From contig OX637394.1 in the NCBI GenBank assembly GCA_951799425.1, positions 14,834,001 to 14,898,000 of the forward strand: 64,000 bases of DNA. Direction: 5' to 3'. Both the position numbers and the translations under genes were made by a program. Numbering within the stretch: position 1 is the first letter of the stretch; every line of letters starts with the position of its first letter. The stretch comes from Ilex aquifolium (lineage: Eukaryota > Streptophyta > Magnoliopsida > Aquifoliales > Aquifoliaceae). This document shows positions 36,326 through 47,106 of this stretch, piece by piece. Below the pieces are notes generated by a model, which worked only from the letters and a program-made list of their open reading frames with translations, did not search any database and was not told where the DNA came from.

Positions 36326-37824
36326 CTAAAAAGAAAGAATGAGTCCCCTCTCAATAAAAGAAAAGTAAGAATTTGGCCTCCTCTCCTCCTATTCTAATTA
36401 ATTATAAATTTATTACTAATATCTCATAGTTTTGTTTGTTCAATCCACTTATAACTTTTTTACCACATTTAATGGTTATAGCTTTTACCCCCATCACATT
36501 TAACCACTTAGATTTATTAATTAGTCATGTCTTTCTTCTTCTTAATTTTTTTTACCTGGAGAAGATATTGTATTTATACAACCCCTGATTACTAATTAAT
36601 TGACAATCTCAATATAATGATTTAAAATTTTTAGAATAAGAGTGGGGTGTATGAGTAAAAATAATCATTATTAATCAAAAAAAAATTCTTCCAACACTTT
36701 CTGCCTTTGGAAAGATAAGCACTTCTTTATGGAGGAGTTGTCTATAGAATCGAAAAAACCAATGTTGTACCATACTAATTTTTGTTATATTTGTGGGTGT
36801 TTTTATTATATTAGTTGATGCACACGTGCGTTGCACGTGAATTATCTACAGTATCAAACTTCGTATAAAATTATCTAAAAAATTATCAAATGGCATGAAC
36901 AATATAAACCTTGAAAGTAAGTGTTAATGACCAAAAAATAAAAGTTGAGTGTGTGCGTCACAACTGTTGTAGACAAGTTGTTAGAAAATTTATTCAGATC
37001 TCAATTATAAGTTTAGTGGTTTAAATTCTTTACTGTACACCGAAAAACAAAATAAAGAAGACAAAGGATCATTCCTCAGAATGTCTCCTATTTCCAAACC
37101 AAAGGCTATAAAAAGAGAGAGATGGGTAACAACTGTCTTAAGCATTTTTTTTTTTTGGTCACACAACTGTCTTAAGCTTAAGTGGGCCAAAAAAGTGAAG
37201 AATTAATATTTGTGCATGCAAGCTACTAAATACATAGCGAAACTTCGTTGAGTCATGCCAAAATTGGTACAATTCCAACGCAATATTATTATTATATTTT
37301 TTTCAATAAGTTACCACATGGTATTATAGTGAAGGGAAAGAAAAGAAAGATTTTTATCTTATATATGGTTTAATCCATTTTTTCTTTACTTTGATGAGTA
37401 GTTTGTCCGTTCTTCACACCAAGACCATACAACACACCAGTTGTATTTTTATTTTTTAGGAGAGCTATCAAAGGTTCCCTTTCTCAACTTCATGAATGTA
37501 AAAAAAGGCTTGATGAAAAATATCATGCCCCTCATTTTGTTTAAAAGCTTGATAGTGTCATTCGCATAGACAACCTCATTGAGATTAAGTTCGCAAAAAC
37601 TGAATGACCAAAGGCTAATACAATATACCATAAAACAAAAATCAAAATGTTATGCCTGCCCAAGACAGTTGTTGGAATTGACACACACACATAATCTTGT
37701 AAATTGCAAGCTAAAAATGAGCTCAAAAAAAGGTAAAAGCTGAAAAGAGAGGAAGAATTGATGAATTGTGAGTACTTAAATCACTTGTATCCTCTCTTGA
37801 TCATAAGCAAGTAAAAGACCAATG
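36326..37824. other. AT-rich intergenic DNA with a Helitron 3' end
   Basis: No gene is supported. On the minus strand a Helitron-type 3' end lies at 36814-36811 (CTAA) with a perfect 7-bp stem hairpin CACGTGC-AAC-GCACGTG at 36839-36823. Its 5' partner was not identified. Open frames on the minus strand around 37000-37730 lack recognisable similarity and have intergenic composition. Confidence 0.45.
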
Positions 37825-37829
37825 ATCTT

Positions 37830-38414
37830 TGATGGGCCAAGCCCCCAAATGACCTAATTTATGTGAAAATGTCCAAAAGGCCCAAAACCATACTGAAGCC
37901 CAGTTGCAATTAAAGGCTCAAACTTATGAAGACTCAGGCCCAATAAGACTCAAGCTCAATTAAGTGCACCATGGAGCTGCCTCGGCTTAGCTACAAGATT
38001 CAGAGAGCACCCTTACCTTCTCTACCACCTTGGAAGCAGTCAACTTGGACCGGGTCTTGTGGGGAGCTCCTCAACGGCCACACCCGTTGAGGAGAATCTG
38101 CAAGTTCCACCAGGATAGCCAAATAGTTGTCACTTAATAGCTCCACTCTGTTGGAGAATGGCTATTAAATGTAAGCCCCACCAGCACTTGGGGGGCATCA
38201 CCTTCTACAGAGCATAAAACTCCTCTTCCTCTCCAATCTGTAACACTCCGTTCACCGGAATCAATAAAATACCGGCAACCCTTTGCCATTCCAAAGTGGA
38301 CGTAGGTCGTATTGACCGAACCACTATAAATCCCGTCTTCCTCTACTTTAATTGCTACCTTAATTTCCAAATTACTTGACTAGTGGTGTGCAAAGTCAAT
38401 TTTGTGCATCATCA
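37830..38414 (+). repeat. 5' LTR of the gypsy-type element
   Basis: 585 bp, ends CATCATCA. An LTR promoter may lie in CTATTAAATG...GCATAAAACTCC at about 38160-38225. It pairs with 40498-41080. Confidence 0.85.
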
Positions 38415-38477
38415 GTTTGGCGCTGTCTGTGGGAATCGACAAAATTCTCATTTTAAAACATTCCATTTACTGAACCA

Positions 38478-39668
38478 ATGGCAATCACTACCAGGTCCAT
38501 GAACCAACATGAAGACAATCCTACACGAGAGGAGGAGGTTGCTCCTCCAGTTACCAACCCTGTCCCGAACACTCCAGCACCAAATTCTCAGCAAATGTTG
38601 GAGACCATGCAGCAGCTGGTGGCCCAAAACCAGCAGATACTGCAACTCATGTTCGCTGGACAAGGAGGAGCACAACTTGGTGGAGCACAGCTCGGAGGAC
38701 CTCAAGGAGCTCCACATCCTGAGGGCCAAGGAGCTCCGCACCCTGCTGCTCCGCACCCTGCTGCTCCACACCCTGCCGCTCCACACCTAGGCGACCCTGC
38801 AGGGCTGGGCGCCCCCTTTGGAGTCCCCCTGGGCGCCCCACACAGGGGAGCCCATTACGAGGGATTTCCACCACCTCCTCCTGCTTCACACGGTGGAAAC
38901 CCTCATCTCCAAGAAGATGAAGGCGAGAATCAAAGCATGGAACATGGGAGTCACTTCCATGTTCATTCCAGAGGAGCCCCCAATCATTGGGATGAGAAAA
39001 TCAAAGAAGTACAAAATCAGCTAGGTGACGTCTTCAATGCCATGAAGGCGCAAGGACCTGAGACTGTGGACTATCTTGTGAGGCGAACTGACACGCCTTT
39101 CAAGCCGGACGTGGCGAACTACCCCCTCCCTCAAAAATTTAAAATGCCATCCGTGGAGACCTTTGATGGTACGAAGGATCCACTGGACCATCTGGAAACT
39201 TACAAGACCTTGATGCAGCTGCACAACGTCCCTGACGAAATCATGTGCAGGGCGTTCTCAACCACCTTGAAGGGATCAGCGCGACAATGATTCGCCAAAC
39301 TCACCCCGGCCTCCATAGGCTCCTTCGCCGAATTGAGCAGATCTTTTGTGACACAGTTCATTGGTGGACGCCGCCAGCAGAAACCTGTCACCCATCTGCT
39401 CAGCATAAAGCAGGACCAAGATGAGAGCCTGAGAAGCTACCTAACTCGTTTTAACGAGGGGGTTCTTCAGGTCGAAGAGCCAAATGAAAAAGTCAGCATG
39501 ACCGCCTTCCTGGGAGGCCTCCGATCATCGAGCTTCCTTTTCTCCATGATGAAACGCCCATCAAAGAGCATGCCAGAACTATTGGCAAAAGTTCAAAAAT
39601 ATATAAATGCTGAGGAAATCAACAGGTCTAGGCGAGATGAATCATCTCGCGGATCGCCAAAAGCCTGA
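38478..39668 (+). pseudogene. Gypsy-type Gag with one in-frame TGA
   Basis: One frame of 396 codons broken only by TGA at 39288-39290. It starts with MAITTRSMNQHEDN, then a Gln/Pro/Gly-rich region with AAPHP repeats (about codons 70-105), followed by the conserved retrotransposon gag domain (MPSVETFDGTKDPLDHLETY, MCRAFSTTLKG, then after the stop FVTQFIGGR and YLTRFN). Ends INRSRRDESSRGSPKA. No zinc knuckle. The stop falls where the gag domain normally has Trp, consistent with a single G-to-A change. Shortened Gag or readthrough cannot be excluded. Confidence 0.85.
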
Positions 39669-39671
39669 CCT

Positions 39672-40497
39672 GCCTCTGCACTGTTCTCAAACAGGCAGTC
39701 TATCTCCAGCTTAGCGGCTCTCTCGCGGGTCGCCAAAAAAGCTTAACATATCTCTGCTCTGCTCTTAAGCAGGCAGCCTACCTCTGCACTGCTTTCAAGC
39801 AGGCAGCCTACCTCTGCACTGCTCTCAAGCAGGCAGCCCACCTACCTCTGCACTGTTCTCAAACAGGCAGCCTATACCTCAAGCTTAAGGACTCTCTCAT
39901 GGGTCGCCAAAAGCTCGGTCTTAAAAGGTGTAGCTCTCTCACGAGTAACCTCAGACTCTATCTTTGCTCTCACGTAAGTAGTCTGCCTCTCTTTCCAGGT
40001 AATCATGTTAAATATTTTAATGTTTGGAATAACATTATTTTTATCATCTCTAGGCAGGATATTGAAACTCAGGTAGTCTGCAACCCGAGGGACTACATTA
40101 GATTGAATGTCAACAATCGGGGCCTCTCCATTGGCACCCAACCTGAGTAGCCTAAACCTTACAGCACTCCTCGGGCGCCCAGCACAGGCGCCCAGACCTC
40201 TCAAGCGCCCAGCAACCTCAGGCTTGTCCAAGGTAGCCCAGGCTCGCCCAAGGCACTAGCCTGCTCGCCAAAACAGCCCAAATTAGCTCCGCCTCGGCTG
40301 CACGCCCAAAGGGCTACTCCGCCTCCGCTGCACGCCCACTTGGGTTGGAGATCTTGCCAAAACTGCCCAAAAGCAAAAATGCATCGTGCAAGGGAAGAGT
40401 CATCTAGCAAAGGAAGTCTCCACCACCTAAAAGTCAAGATGTCAACTAATGCCCTCTTTTCCAAGTTTCCTTGGACACAGGGGCATTGGGGGGCAAA
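39672..40497 (+). repeat. Non-coding interior of the gypsy element with short direct repeats
   Basis: Between gag and the 3' LTR. A unit of about 36 bp containing CTCTGCACTGCTCTCAAGC and AGGCAGCCTACC is repeated about five times between 39675 and 39875, imperfectly. Two shorter CGCCCA-rich repeats follow at 40165-40340. No pol domains remain. Confidence 0.7.
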
Positions 40498-41080
40498 TGA
40501 TGGGCCAAGCCCAAATGGCCTAATTTATGTGAAAATGCCCAAAAGGCCCAAAATCATACTGAAGCCCAGTTGCAATTAAAGGCTCAAACTTATGAAGACT
40601 CAGGTCCAATAAGACTCAAGCTCAATTAAGTGCACCATGGAGCTGCCTCGGCTTAGCTACAAGATCCAGAGAGCACCCTTACCTTCTCTACCACCTTGGA
40701 AGCAGTCAACTTGGACCGGGTCTTGTGGAGAGCTCCTCAATGGCCACACCCGTTGAGGAGAATCTGCAAGTTCCACCAGGATAGCCAAATAGTTGCCACT
40801 TAATAGCTCCACTCTGTTGGAGAATGGCTATTAAATGTAAGCCCCACCAGCACTTGGGGGGCATCACCTTCTACAGAGTATAAAACTCCTCTTCCTCTCC
40901 AATCTGTAACACTCCGTTCACCGGAATCAATAAAATACCGGCAACCCTTTGCCATTCCAAAGTGGACGTAGGTCGTATTGACCGAACCACTATAAATCCC
41001 GTCTCCCTCTACTTTAATTGCTACCTTAATTTCCAAATTACTTGACTAGTGGTGTGCAAAGTCAATTTTGTGCATCATCA
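40498..41080 (+). repeat. 3' LTR of the gypsy-type element
   Basis: 583 bp, nearly identical to 37830-38414, and followed directly by the ATCTT target copy. Confidence 0.9.
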
Positions 41081-41085
41081 ATCTT

Positions 41086-41191
41086 AACCGAAGAGATCTG
41101 ACAACCGGGTGCACCGAATATTCAATCACCACATCGTGGAAGCCAAAGTCTCTGAAGCAGCCTACTGGTTTTTGAACGTAAAGGGGGCGGG

Positions 41192-41229
<38 letters not shown>

Positions 41230-41867
41230 TTTGGATTGGTGAAAGTGAAGGATTTTTAAGAGAGTGTTACAACTTAGAAATGAATGACTTGGCTTTTCAG
41301 CTTTGTCTATTATAACACACAAGTGAGAATGGGAAAGGCTGAAATATATATCTTCTAATTTAAAATAAATTCATTGCACATTAAAAACTACCCAGAATGT
41401 GTACCATTTGGAAAGTACAAATCAGTTGCCAAGAATAAAAATTGAAATCAATGGTATAATTAAAAAATAAAAAATTTCATTGCAGCTTTAATACTGTGAT
41501 TTTTTTTTTTGAATTCTAGAATCTTTCAATACTGTGATAGTGTTTAATGTGCAATGAATATATTTTAAATTCTAGAATATGTACCGTCTAAGTTTTTCAA
41601 TGAGCAAAATTAATTAAAATTAAAATGAGTTATAGTGAGAGAGGATATGTATTTTGTAAGGGTAGTAAGACCAAGAGACTATTGACCGGGTTCAAATGAG
41701 TGAATTTTTTGTTGACTAAAAGGATACAAATGTCATTTGAGTATTTAATAGGGATATTTTGGGTAATCAAAAGTTTTTCTAGGATGTAGACATTTTAGAG
41801 TAGTATATATTTGTAGGTATTTTTACTATTATTGTAGTACCGAAAAAAGTGGTAAAAATAATATCCA
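41086..41867. other. Intergenic DNA with a GA microsatellite
   Basis: A GA run lies at about 41192-41224. The rest is AT-rich, and I recognised neither a gene nor transposon ends. Confidence 0.55.
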
Positions 41868-42041
41868 CAACAGTTAAGGGTGACAATTGTGTCGTGTCGA
41901 GTCTTGTCATTTCGAATTCGTATTGAACACTAGTTGACATTAACCCAACCCGTTTAAATAATCATGTCGTGTCGTATCGACCTATTTATTTTCATGTCAT
42001 GTTCGTATTAACCCATATAACCTGTGAATAAAAAATTTAAC

Positions 42042-44485
42042 CAGTTCTGAGTCTGGTTAAACTGGTTAAACCCATATATGTCACTCAAACTTGATATGAG
42101 TAAGGCCTATGATAGAATTGAGTGGAAATTTCTGGAAGCAATGATGCGTAGAATGGGGTTTGATGAACGTTGGGTGAACATTATTATGAGGTGTGTTTCG
42201 ACAGTATCCTACTCGCTTATAATCAATGGGGAACAATCAAGTGTGTTTAGGCCGCAACGTGGTTTATGGCAGGGAGATCCCCTTTCGCCTTATTTATTTT
42301 TGTTGTGTTCCGAAGGCTTTTCGGCTCTCTTGAGAGCAGCTGAGACTAGGGGGAGTCTCCAAGGGATGGCAGCGGGTCGAGGAGGGCCAATTTTCTCCCA
42401 TTTATTCTTTGCGGATGACAGCCTTCTGTTTGCCCAGGCCACAAAGAGGAATTGTGAGGCTATTATGGAGTGTCTTCACAAATATGAAATGGCCTCCGGA
42501 CAGGTAGTTAACTTATCTAAATCAGCTGTTGTTTTTAGTAAGAATACCCCGCCTGTTGTCTTGGGGGAAATCCAACATATGCTACGAGTTCCTGTGGTTG
42601 AACAACATGATAAATACTTGGGGCTTCCTTCGGTGATTGGGAAAACGAAGCGTGCTATTTTTGACTCCATTCGGGAGAGGGTATGGGTTAATGTACAAGG
42701 TTGGCAAGAGAAACTTCTATCTAGCGCTGGTAAAGAGGTACTTATTATGTCGGTAGCGCAAGCAATTCCAACATATGCTATGTCGTGTTTTAAGTTACCT
42801 TCTACCTTATGTGCTGAATTAAACAGTTTGATGGCGAAGTTTTGGTGGGGTAGTAATGGCTCGGAGAGGAAAATTCATTGGATAGCCTGGGAGAGGCTAT
42901 GTAGACCGAAATCTAGAGGTGGGATGGGTTTTCGGAATATTGAAGCTTTTAATTATGCCCTTCTAGCAAAGCAGATATGGCGGCTCTTTCAATTTCCATC
43001 GTCATTGCTGGGTAGGGTTTTAAAGGCAAAATATTTCCCAAATACATCAATAATGGAGGCTCAACTGGGTTACAACCCTTCCTTTACTTGGCGTAGCTTG
43101 TTGGATTCTAGAAAGTATGTGTTAGAGGGTCTACGATGGCGGATTGGAAATGGGAGAAAGGTCAGAATAAAATCTGACAGGTGGATTCCAAGACCAACTA
43201 GTTTTAAGGTTATTAGTCCTCTTTCGGGGTTAGAGGATGATGCTTTGGTGAGTTCACTGATTGATCATGATTTAAGAGTTTGGAAGATTGATAAGTTAAA
43301 TGAGATATTTTTGGATTTTGAGGTGGAGGAGATACTTTCAATCCCCATTTGTCCAAGTCTTCCCAATGATCAGCTAGTTTGGCATTATACTAAGTCAAGA
43401 AAGTTCTCGGTTAGGAGTGCTTACCACTTGATTATGGATAGCAAAGGTCGTGGAGATTCAAGTAGCAGCCAAGGGCAATGGGGTGGAGCATTTGTGTGGA
43501 GTTTAAACATTCCGAACAAAGTTAAGTTGTTTGCATGGAGGGCAATTCAAGATATTTTACCAACACAGTGCAACCTAGTAAAAAGGAAATTAAATGTTAA
43601 CAATAGTTGTTTTCTTTGTGGTGCCGCCTATGAATCCTCTATTCATGTCCTCTTAAAATGTCCCTTTGCGAAGCAGGTGTGGCTTGAGTCCCAAATCAGG
43701 CTCCCAGAAGGTCCAGTATCATCAGTCTATAGCTGGTTGGTGGCTGCTGCTGGTGGATTATCACAGTTGGAGGTAAGTCGGATGCTAGTTCTTTGTTGGG
43801 CTATTTGGTATAATAGGAATAAGGCCCGTGTAGAAGGGGCTGTCCAATCCTCTTCCCAAATAATAGATTTCTCTAGATCATACCTGGATCAGTATTTGGC
43901 GGCACGGGATCATAGAACCCGAAGCAACCGTTCACTGTCTTCTGCTGGTTTGCCTTGCTGGTCTGCACCTCCTAGTGGTTCTGTAAAGATAAATTTTGAC
44001 GGGGCTGTGTTCAGCTCCATTAAAGCAGTGGGAATTGGGGTTGTTGCCAGAGATTGCAGGGGTAATGTCATTGGTGGCTTATGTAAGTTAGTGAGGAGTT
44101 TTTTGAGTGTCGATTGTGTAGAGGCGTTGGCTGCTTTTCATGCTGTGGAGCTAGGTATGGAGCTGGGTATAACAAGGATTATATTAGAAGGGGACTCTAA
44201 ATCAGTGGTGGCGGATATTAAGAGGGACGATTCAAACCTGTCCAGCCATGGAGTATTCATTGAACAGATTCAAAAGATTGCTACACACTTCCATGATTTC
44301 CATGTTTCCTGGGTGCGGCGTTCGGCTAATGCTGTGGCAGATAAATTGTCGCATTTTGCTATTCATTGTAATAATCCGGTTTATTGGAGAGGGGAACATC
44401 CAGAATTTTTGGACCCTTTTCTCCGAATTGATGCTCAACTTTAGTTCTTAATAAAGTTTCACCGTTTCATATCAAAAAAAAAAAA
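42042..44485 (+). mobile_element. 5'-truncated L1-type LINE
   Basis: Bounded by a 12-bp target duplication AAAAAATTTAAC (42030-42041 and 44486-44497) and ending in a poly(A) tail of about 17 A after TTTCATATC. It lacks the endonuclease and the first RT motifs, starting within palm motif A. Inserted into the hAT-like MITE at 41876-44861. Confidence 0.85.
42078..44444 (+). CDS. LINE ORF2 C-terminal part: RT palm, zf-RVT, RNase H
   Basis: 788 codons fully open. It begins in RT motif A (LKLDMSKAYDR), with QGDPLSPYLFLLC and the catalytic FADDSLLFAQ near codon 114, then the conserved zf-RVT segment (FSVRSAYHLI, IPNKVKLFAW, CFLCGA...HVLLKCPFA) and a plant-type RNase H domain at about codons 635-775 (INFDGAV, EALAAFHA, LEGDSKSV, NAVADKLS). 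The frame's first ATG lies in the truncated element, so there is no native start or promoter and the product is probably not made. The lack of any stop suggests recent arrival. This is not a host gene. Confidence 0.88.
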   Translation: MSLKLDMSKAYDRIEWKFLEAMMRRMGFDERWVNIIMRCVSTVSYSLIINGEQSSVFRPQRGLWQGDPLSPYLFLLCSEGFSALLRAAETRGSLQGMAAGRGGPIFSHLFFADDSLLFAQATKRNCEAIMECLHKYEMASGQVVNLSKSAVVFSKNTPPVVLGEIQHMLRVPVVEQHDKYLGLPSVIGKTKRAIFDSIRERVWVNVQGWQEKLLSSAGKEVLIMSVAQAIPTYAMSCFKLPSTLCAELNSLMAKFWWGSNGSERKIHWIAWERLCRPKSRGGMGFRNIEAFNYALLAKQIWRLFQFPSSLLGRVLKAKYFPNTSIMEAQLGYNPSFTWRSLLDSRKYVLEGLRWRIGNGRKVRIKSDRWIPRPTSFKVISPLSGLEDDALVSSLIDHDLRVWKIDKLNEIFLDFEVEEILSIPICPSLPNDQLVWHYTKSRKFSVRSAYHLIMDSKGRGDSSSSQGQWGGAFVWSLNIPNKVKLFAWRAIQDILPTQCNLVKRKLNVNNSCFLCGAAYESSIHVLLKCPFAKQVWLESQIRLPEGPVSSVYSWLVAAAGGLSQLEVSRMLVLCWAIWYNRNKARVEGAVQSSSQIIDFSRSYLDQYLAARDHRTRSNRSLSSAGLPCWSAPPSGSVKINFDGAVFSSIKAVGIGVVARDCRGNVIGGLCKLVRSFLSVDCVEALAAFHAVELGMELGITRIILEGDSKSVVADIKRDDSNLSSHGVFIEQIQKIATHFHDFHVSWVRRSANAVADKLSHFAIHCNNPVYWRGEHPEFLDPFLRIDAQL

Positions 44486-44869
44486 AAAAAATTTAACGCT
44501 CAATTTTACGTCTAAAATTTCGTTATCCCTTAATCAAACTTATGCTCATATTTTTTCTATAAACTAAAAATTAACTTAATAAATACAATAATAAAAATGA
44601 GTAAAATTATTTTTTTTTACAAGAATTACGTAACTACTTGAAAAAATATAATAAAAAATTTATATTTTTTTTCTTATAATACTATTTAAACGTGTCAATT
44701 TCGTGTTATTCTTATTTGACATTAACCCAACACATTTATTATTTGTGTTAACGAATCGTGTCATATACGGATTCATGTTGAGAAATAGTTAACATTAACC
44801 CACTAATTTCGTGTCGATTTCGAGTCATGTTTTCGTGTTGTGTCAGAAATTGTCACCTCTAACAACAAT

Positions 44870-45476
44870 TAGGGATGGCAGTGGACCGGTGGAAAATGAG
44901 TATTCATCCAAACCCACCCCCGTTTGGACCAGGGATGGACCATACTTATTTGGACGGTAGATGTATACGGGGATACCCGTATAAACCTGTGAGGGGATAG
45001 AGACGAGGATGGACTGAAACTCATCCTCGCCCCTGCTAAATTGGGTGGGAGGGTAGGTGGGGTTTGTGTCTTTGTGATATTATATATATGTTTTAGCAGG
45101 GCCGAGGATGAGTGTTTCAGTCCGTATATAAAATATTACAAACACCACACACTCTTCTTTTTACCCAAAAAAAAATACTTTACATTCTTTTTTTTCTTTT
45201 TTTTTGATCCATTTCATGGGGTTCCAACTTTCTTGCAGACCCATTAGTGAGGTTTTATGAATTTTTTTTTTAATTTTTTTCTTAAAATTATAGAAATTAA
45301 TTATTATAGACGAGAAATGTGACGGGAACGGAGATTAAAATTTACCCATAGGACGGGGACAGGGATTTAAATTTTCCCTGCTAACAAGGGTGGGCCAAGG
45401 GTAGACGAATTTTTTTAAGCGGGTACGGAGTGGAGACTACTCCCTACGCCCTCGTCCCGGTCCACTATCATCCCTA
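44870..45476. mobile_element. hAT-like MITE (B) abutting MITE A
   Basis: Ends TAGGGATGGCAGTGGACCGG (44870) and, in reverse from 45476, TAGGGATGATAGTGGACCGG. 8-bp flanks ACAACAAT (44862-44869) and ACAACAGT (45477-45484). Non-coding, with TTTTTT runs near 45190. Its left target copy is the right target copy of MITE A. Confidence 0.75.
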
Positions 45477-45734
45477 ACAACAGTGGTAAAAATACACACA
45501 AAAATTATAAAAACACCTATTAAAGTAATAAAATTTGGAGGTACGATACCAAAAAAATTTCTTTGGTCCCATGACAAACAAATGTGAGCTTTGATAATTT
45601 CATGATTGATCGTCATCTCTTATTTGCCTTGTATTTTTCAATAATATCCCTACTCACTGAACTAGAAGTGAATATATGAACTAAAAGACATAGTAGTGAA
45701 ATTTGAGAAAAGATAAGAGATGTTGACGAAGTTA

Positions 45735-46351
45735 AGGTTACATTTGGGATGATTTTATAAAATTCAAAAAGTACTTCTTAAATAAGTGTTTTTCAAAAGT
45801 GTTTTTTATAAAAAAAATTACTTTCATTAAATAAACACCGTTTGGATGCTCAAACAAAAAAATAGTTAAATAAAAAAATATTTTATCAAAAAGTGTGTGG
45901 TGATAGTGGGCGGTGGTGATGGTGGTGGTAGCGGTGGTGATTGGGTAGTGGTGGTGATAGTGGTGGTTTGTGGTGGTGGCGGTGATGTCGACGGTGAGCG
46001 ATGGTGATGGTGGGCGGTGGTGGGGTGGTTGTGGCGACAAACGGTGGTGGGCGATGGTGATGGTGGTGGGCAGTGGTAGTGGTGGTGGTGGTGGAGGAGG
46101 CGGCGACGGTGGTGGTGATGGGGTCGTGGTGAGCGGTGGTGAAGTATTTTGTGGAGAAGTGATTTTAAGAAAGTAGAAGTTTTTTTTTTTTTTTTACTTT
46201 TACTTATTTACTTATTTAAGTGGTTTAAGTACTTTTGAATTATTAGGAAGTAATTAAAAAAAGTTGTTTGAAAGCTATTTTTTTTTTTAAAGTGTTTATG
46301 AGAAGTTATAAGTTTTAAAAACACTTCTGAAAAGTTATCCCAAACACACCT
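45735..46351. mobile_element. MITE with GGT-rich minisatellite core
   Basis: Imperfect terminal inverted repeats AGGTTACATTTGGGAT (45735) and, in reverse from 46351, AGGTGTGTTTGGGATA, then AAAGTxxTTxTxAAAxxxG-type subterminal repeats. The interior 45897-46145 is a strongly G-rich (GGTGGTGAT)n array. Open frames in the array (Gly/Asp- or His/Thr-rich) are low complexity and not genes. Confidence 0.6.
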
Positions 46352-46796
46352 ATCTATCTACAAATTATAGAGAGCGGATGAAATTTATCCAAAAACAAAT
46401 AGATCAGTGAACTCTACAAAATTAAATAACGGCCATTTATTATAATAATCACTCTATATAATGAAATAAAGTTCTCTTTATCTATTTTTTATTTTACTAG
46501 CAATCCATGACGTAGGTTGCACGTGAACATATTTTATAAAAAATTAACTTATATTTGTAATTAAATTGAACAATGAATTATATGTCAAATAATTAATTCT
46601 TATTTTAATTATTACGAAATCTAAGTATTGATCTATTATATCCCTCTTGGAGTACCTAATCTGTCTTTTTTAGTTATCTCTCCGAACCTTTAAAAATTCC
46701 CTTTGTTGTTTGTAGTATTACAATCTAACCAATCTCTTTGTTAATAAAATATAATAAATTTATAAAATAAAGAATTAATTGTATGGAATAGAATAG
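46352..46796. other. AT-rich DNA with a degenerate Helitron 3' end
   Basis: On the minus strand CTAG at 46500-46497 is preceded by a decayed hairpin (CACGTGCAACC...), resembling the end at 36811. A plus-strand TCTATATAATGAAATAAAG at 46453 resembles a Helitron 5' end. No gene. Confidence 0.35.
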
Positions 46797-47106
46797 GTGA
46801 ATAGTTAAAGGAAGAGGGGGTAGTTATTTCTATTTTAGAGAAAGAAACTCTCGTTTCTCTCTACATTGTTCTTTGAATCTCTTCACTCTTGCTTCTAATT
46901 GCTCTCTTTCGTCATGAATTTTGATCAAATTCTTCACCAAATTCCTCCTAAACCTCCTAACATCATCAAAAACTTTGCTTCATTGTTCAAGAATCCTTCG
47001 AATTCTTTGAGTTCTTCGATCTTTGAGTTCTTCGACTTTTGGTCAAGAAACTGAAAATTCTTGAATCCCTTCTACAACTCATCCAGACCAAGGGTTAGTT
47101 CTGCCT

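Larger units (their letters stand above)
37830..41080 (+). mobile_element. Gag-only non-autonomous Ty3/gypsy-type LTR retrotransposon
   Basis: LTRs 37830-38414 (585 bp) and 40498-41080 (583 bp), both TGATGGGCC...CATCATCA. They differ by about ten substitutions, all transitions, and a 2-bp indel (about 98% identity, hand count). Perfect 5-bp target duplication ATCTT at 37825-37829 and 41081-41085. The 5' LTR is followed by GTTTGGCGCTGTCTGTGGGA, common in plant gypsy leaders, and a purine-rich tract (GGGGGGC) precedes the 3' LTR. The interior holds only gag and then repeats, with no PR, RT or INT. This is a TR-GAG/LARD-type element that must rely on a helper. Confidence 0.9.
41876..44861. mobile_element. 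hAT-like MITE (A) interrupted by a LINE
   Basis: Inverted ends TAAGGGTGACAATT (41876) and, read in reverse from 44861, TAGAGGTGACAATT. The interior is GTGTCGTGTCG-rich on the left and its complement on the right. Flanked by 8-bp ACAACAGT (41868-41875) and ACAACAAT (44862-44869), consistent with a hAT target duplication. Without the LINE the element is about 0.55 kb and has no coding sequence. Confidence 0.7.

Noticed and set aside
37005-37726. Several minus-strand frames of about 60 codons
   Set aside because: Short, overlapping in different frames, AT-driven composition and no recognisable family.
38478-39668. Proline/glutamine-rich host protein
   Set aside because: It sits between two LTRs just after a gypsy-type leader and contains a retrotransposon gag domain.
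42078-44444. 788-codon frame as a host gene
   Set aside because: It encodes RT, zf-RVT and RNase H, starts inside RT motif A, ends in a poly(A) and has a target duplication, so it is a truncated LINE.
45970-46176. Gly-rich (plus) or His/Thr-rich (minus) frames
   Set aside because: Translation of the GGTGGTGAT minisatellite.
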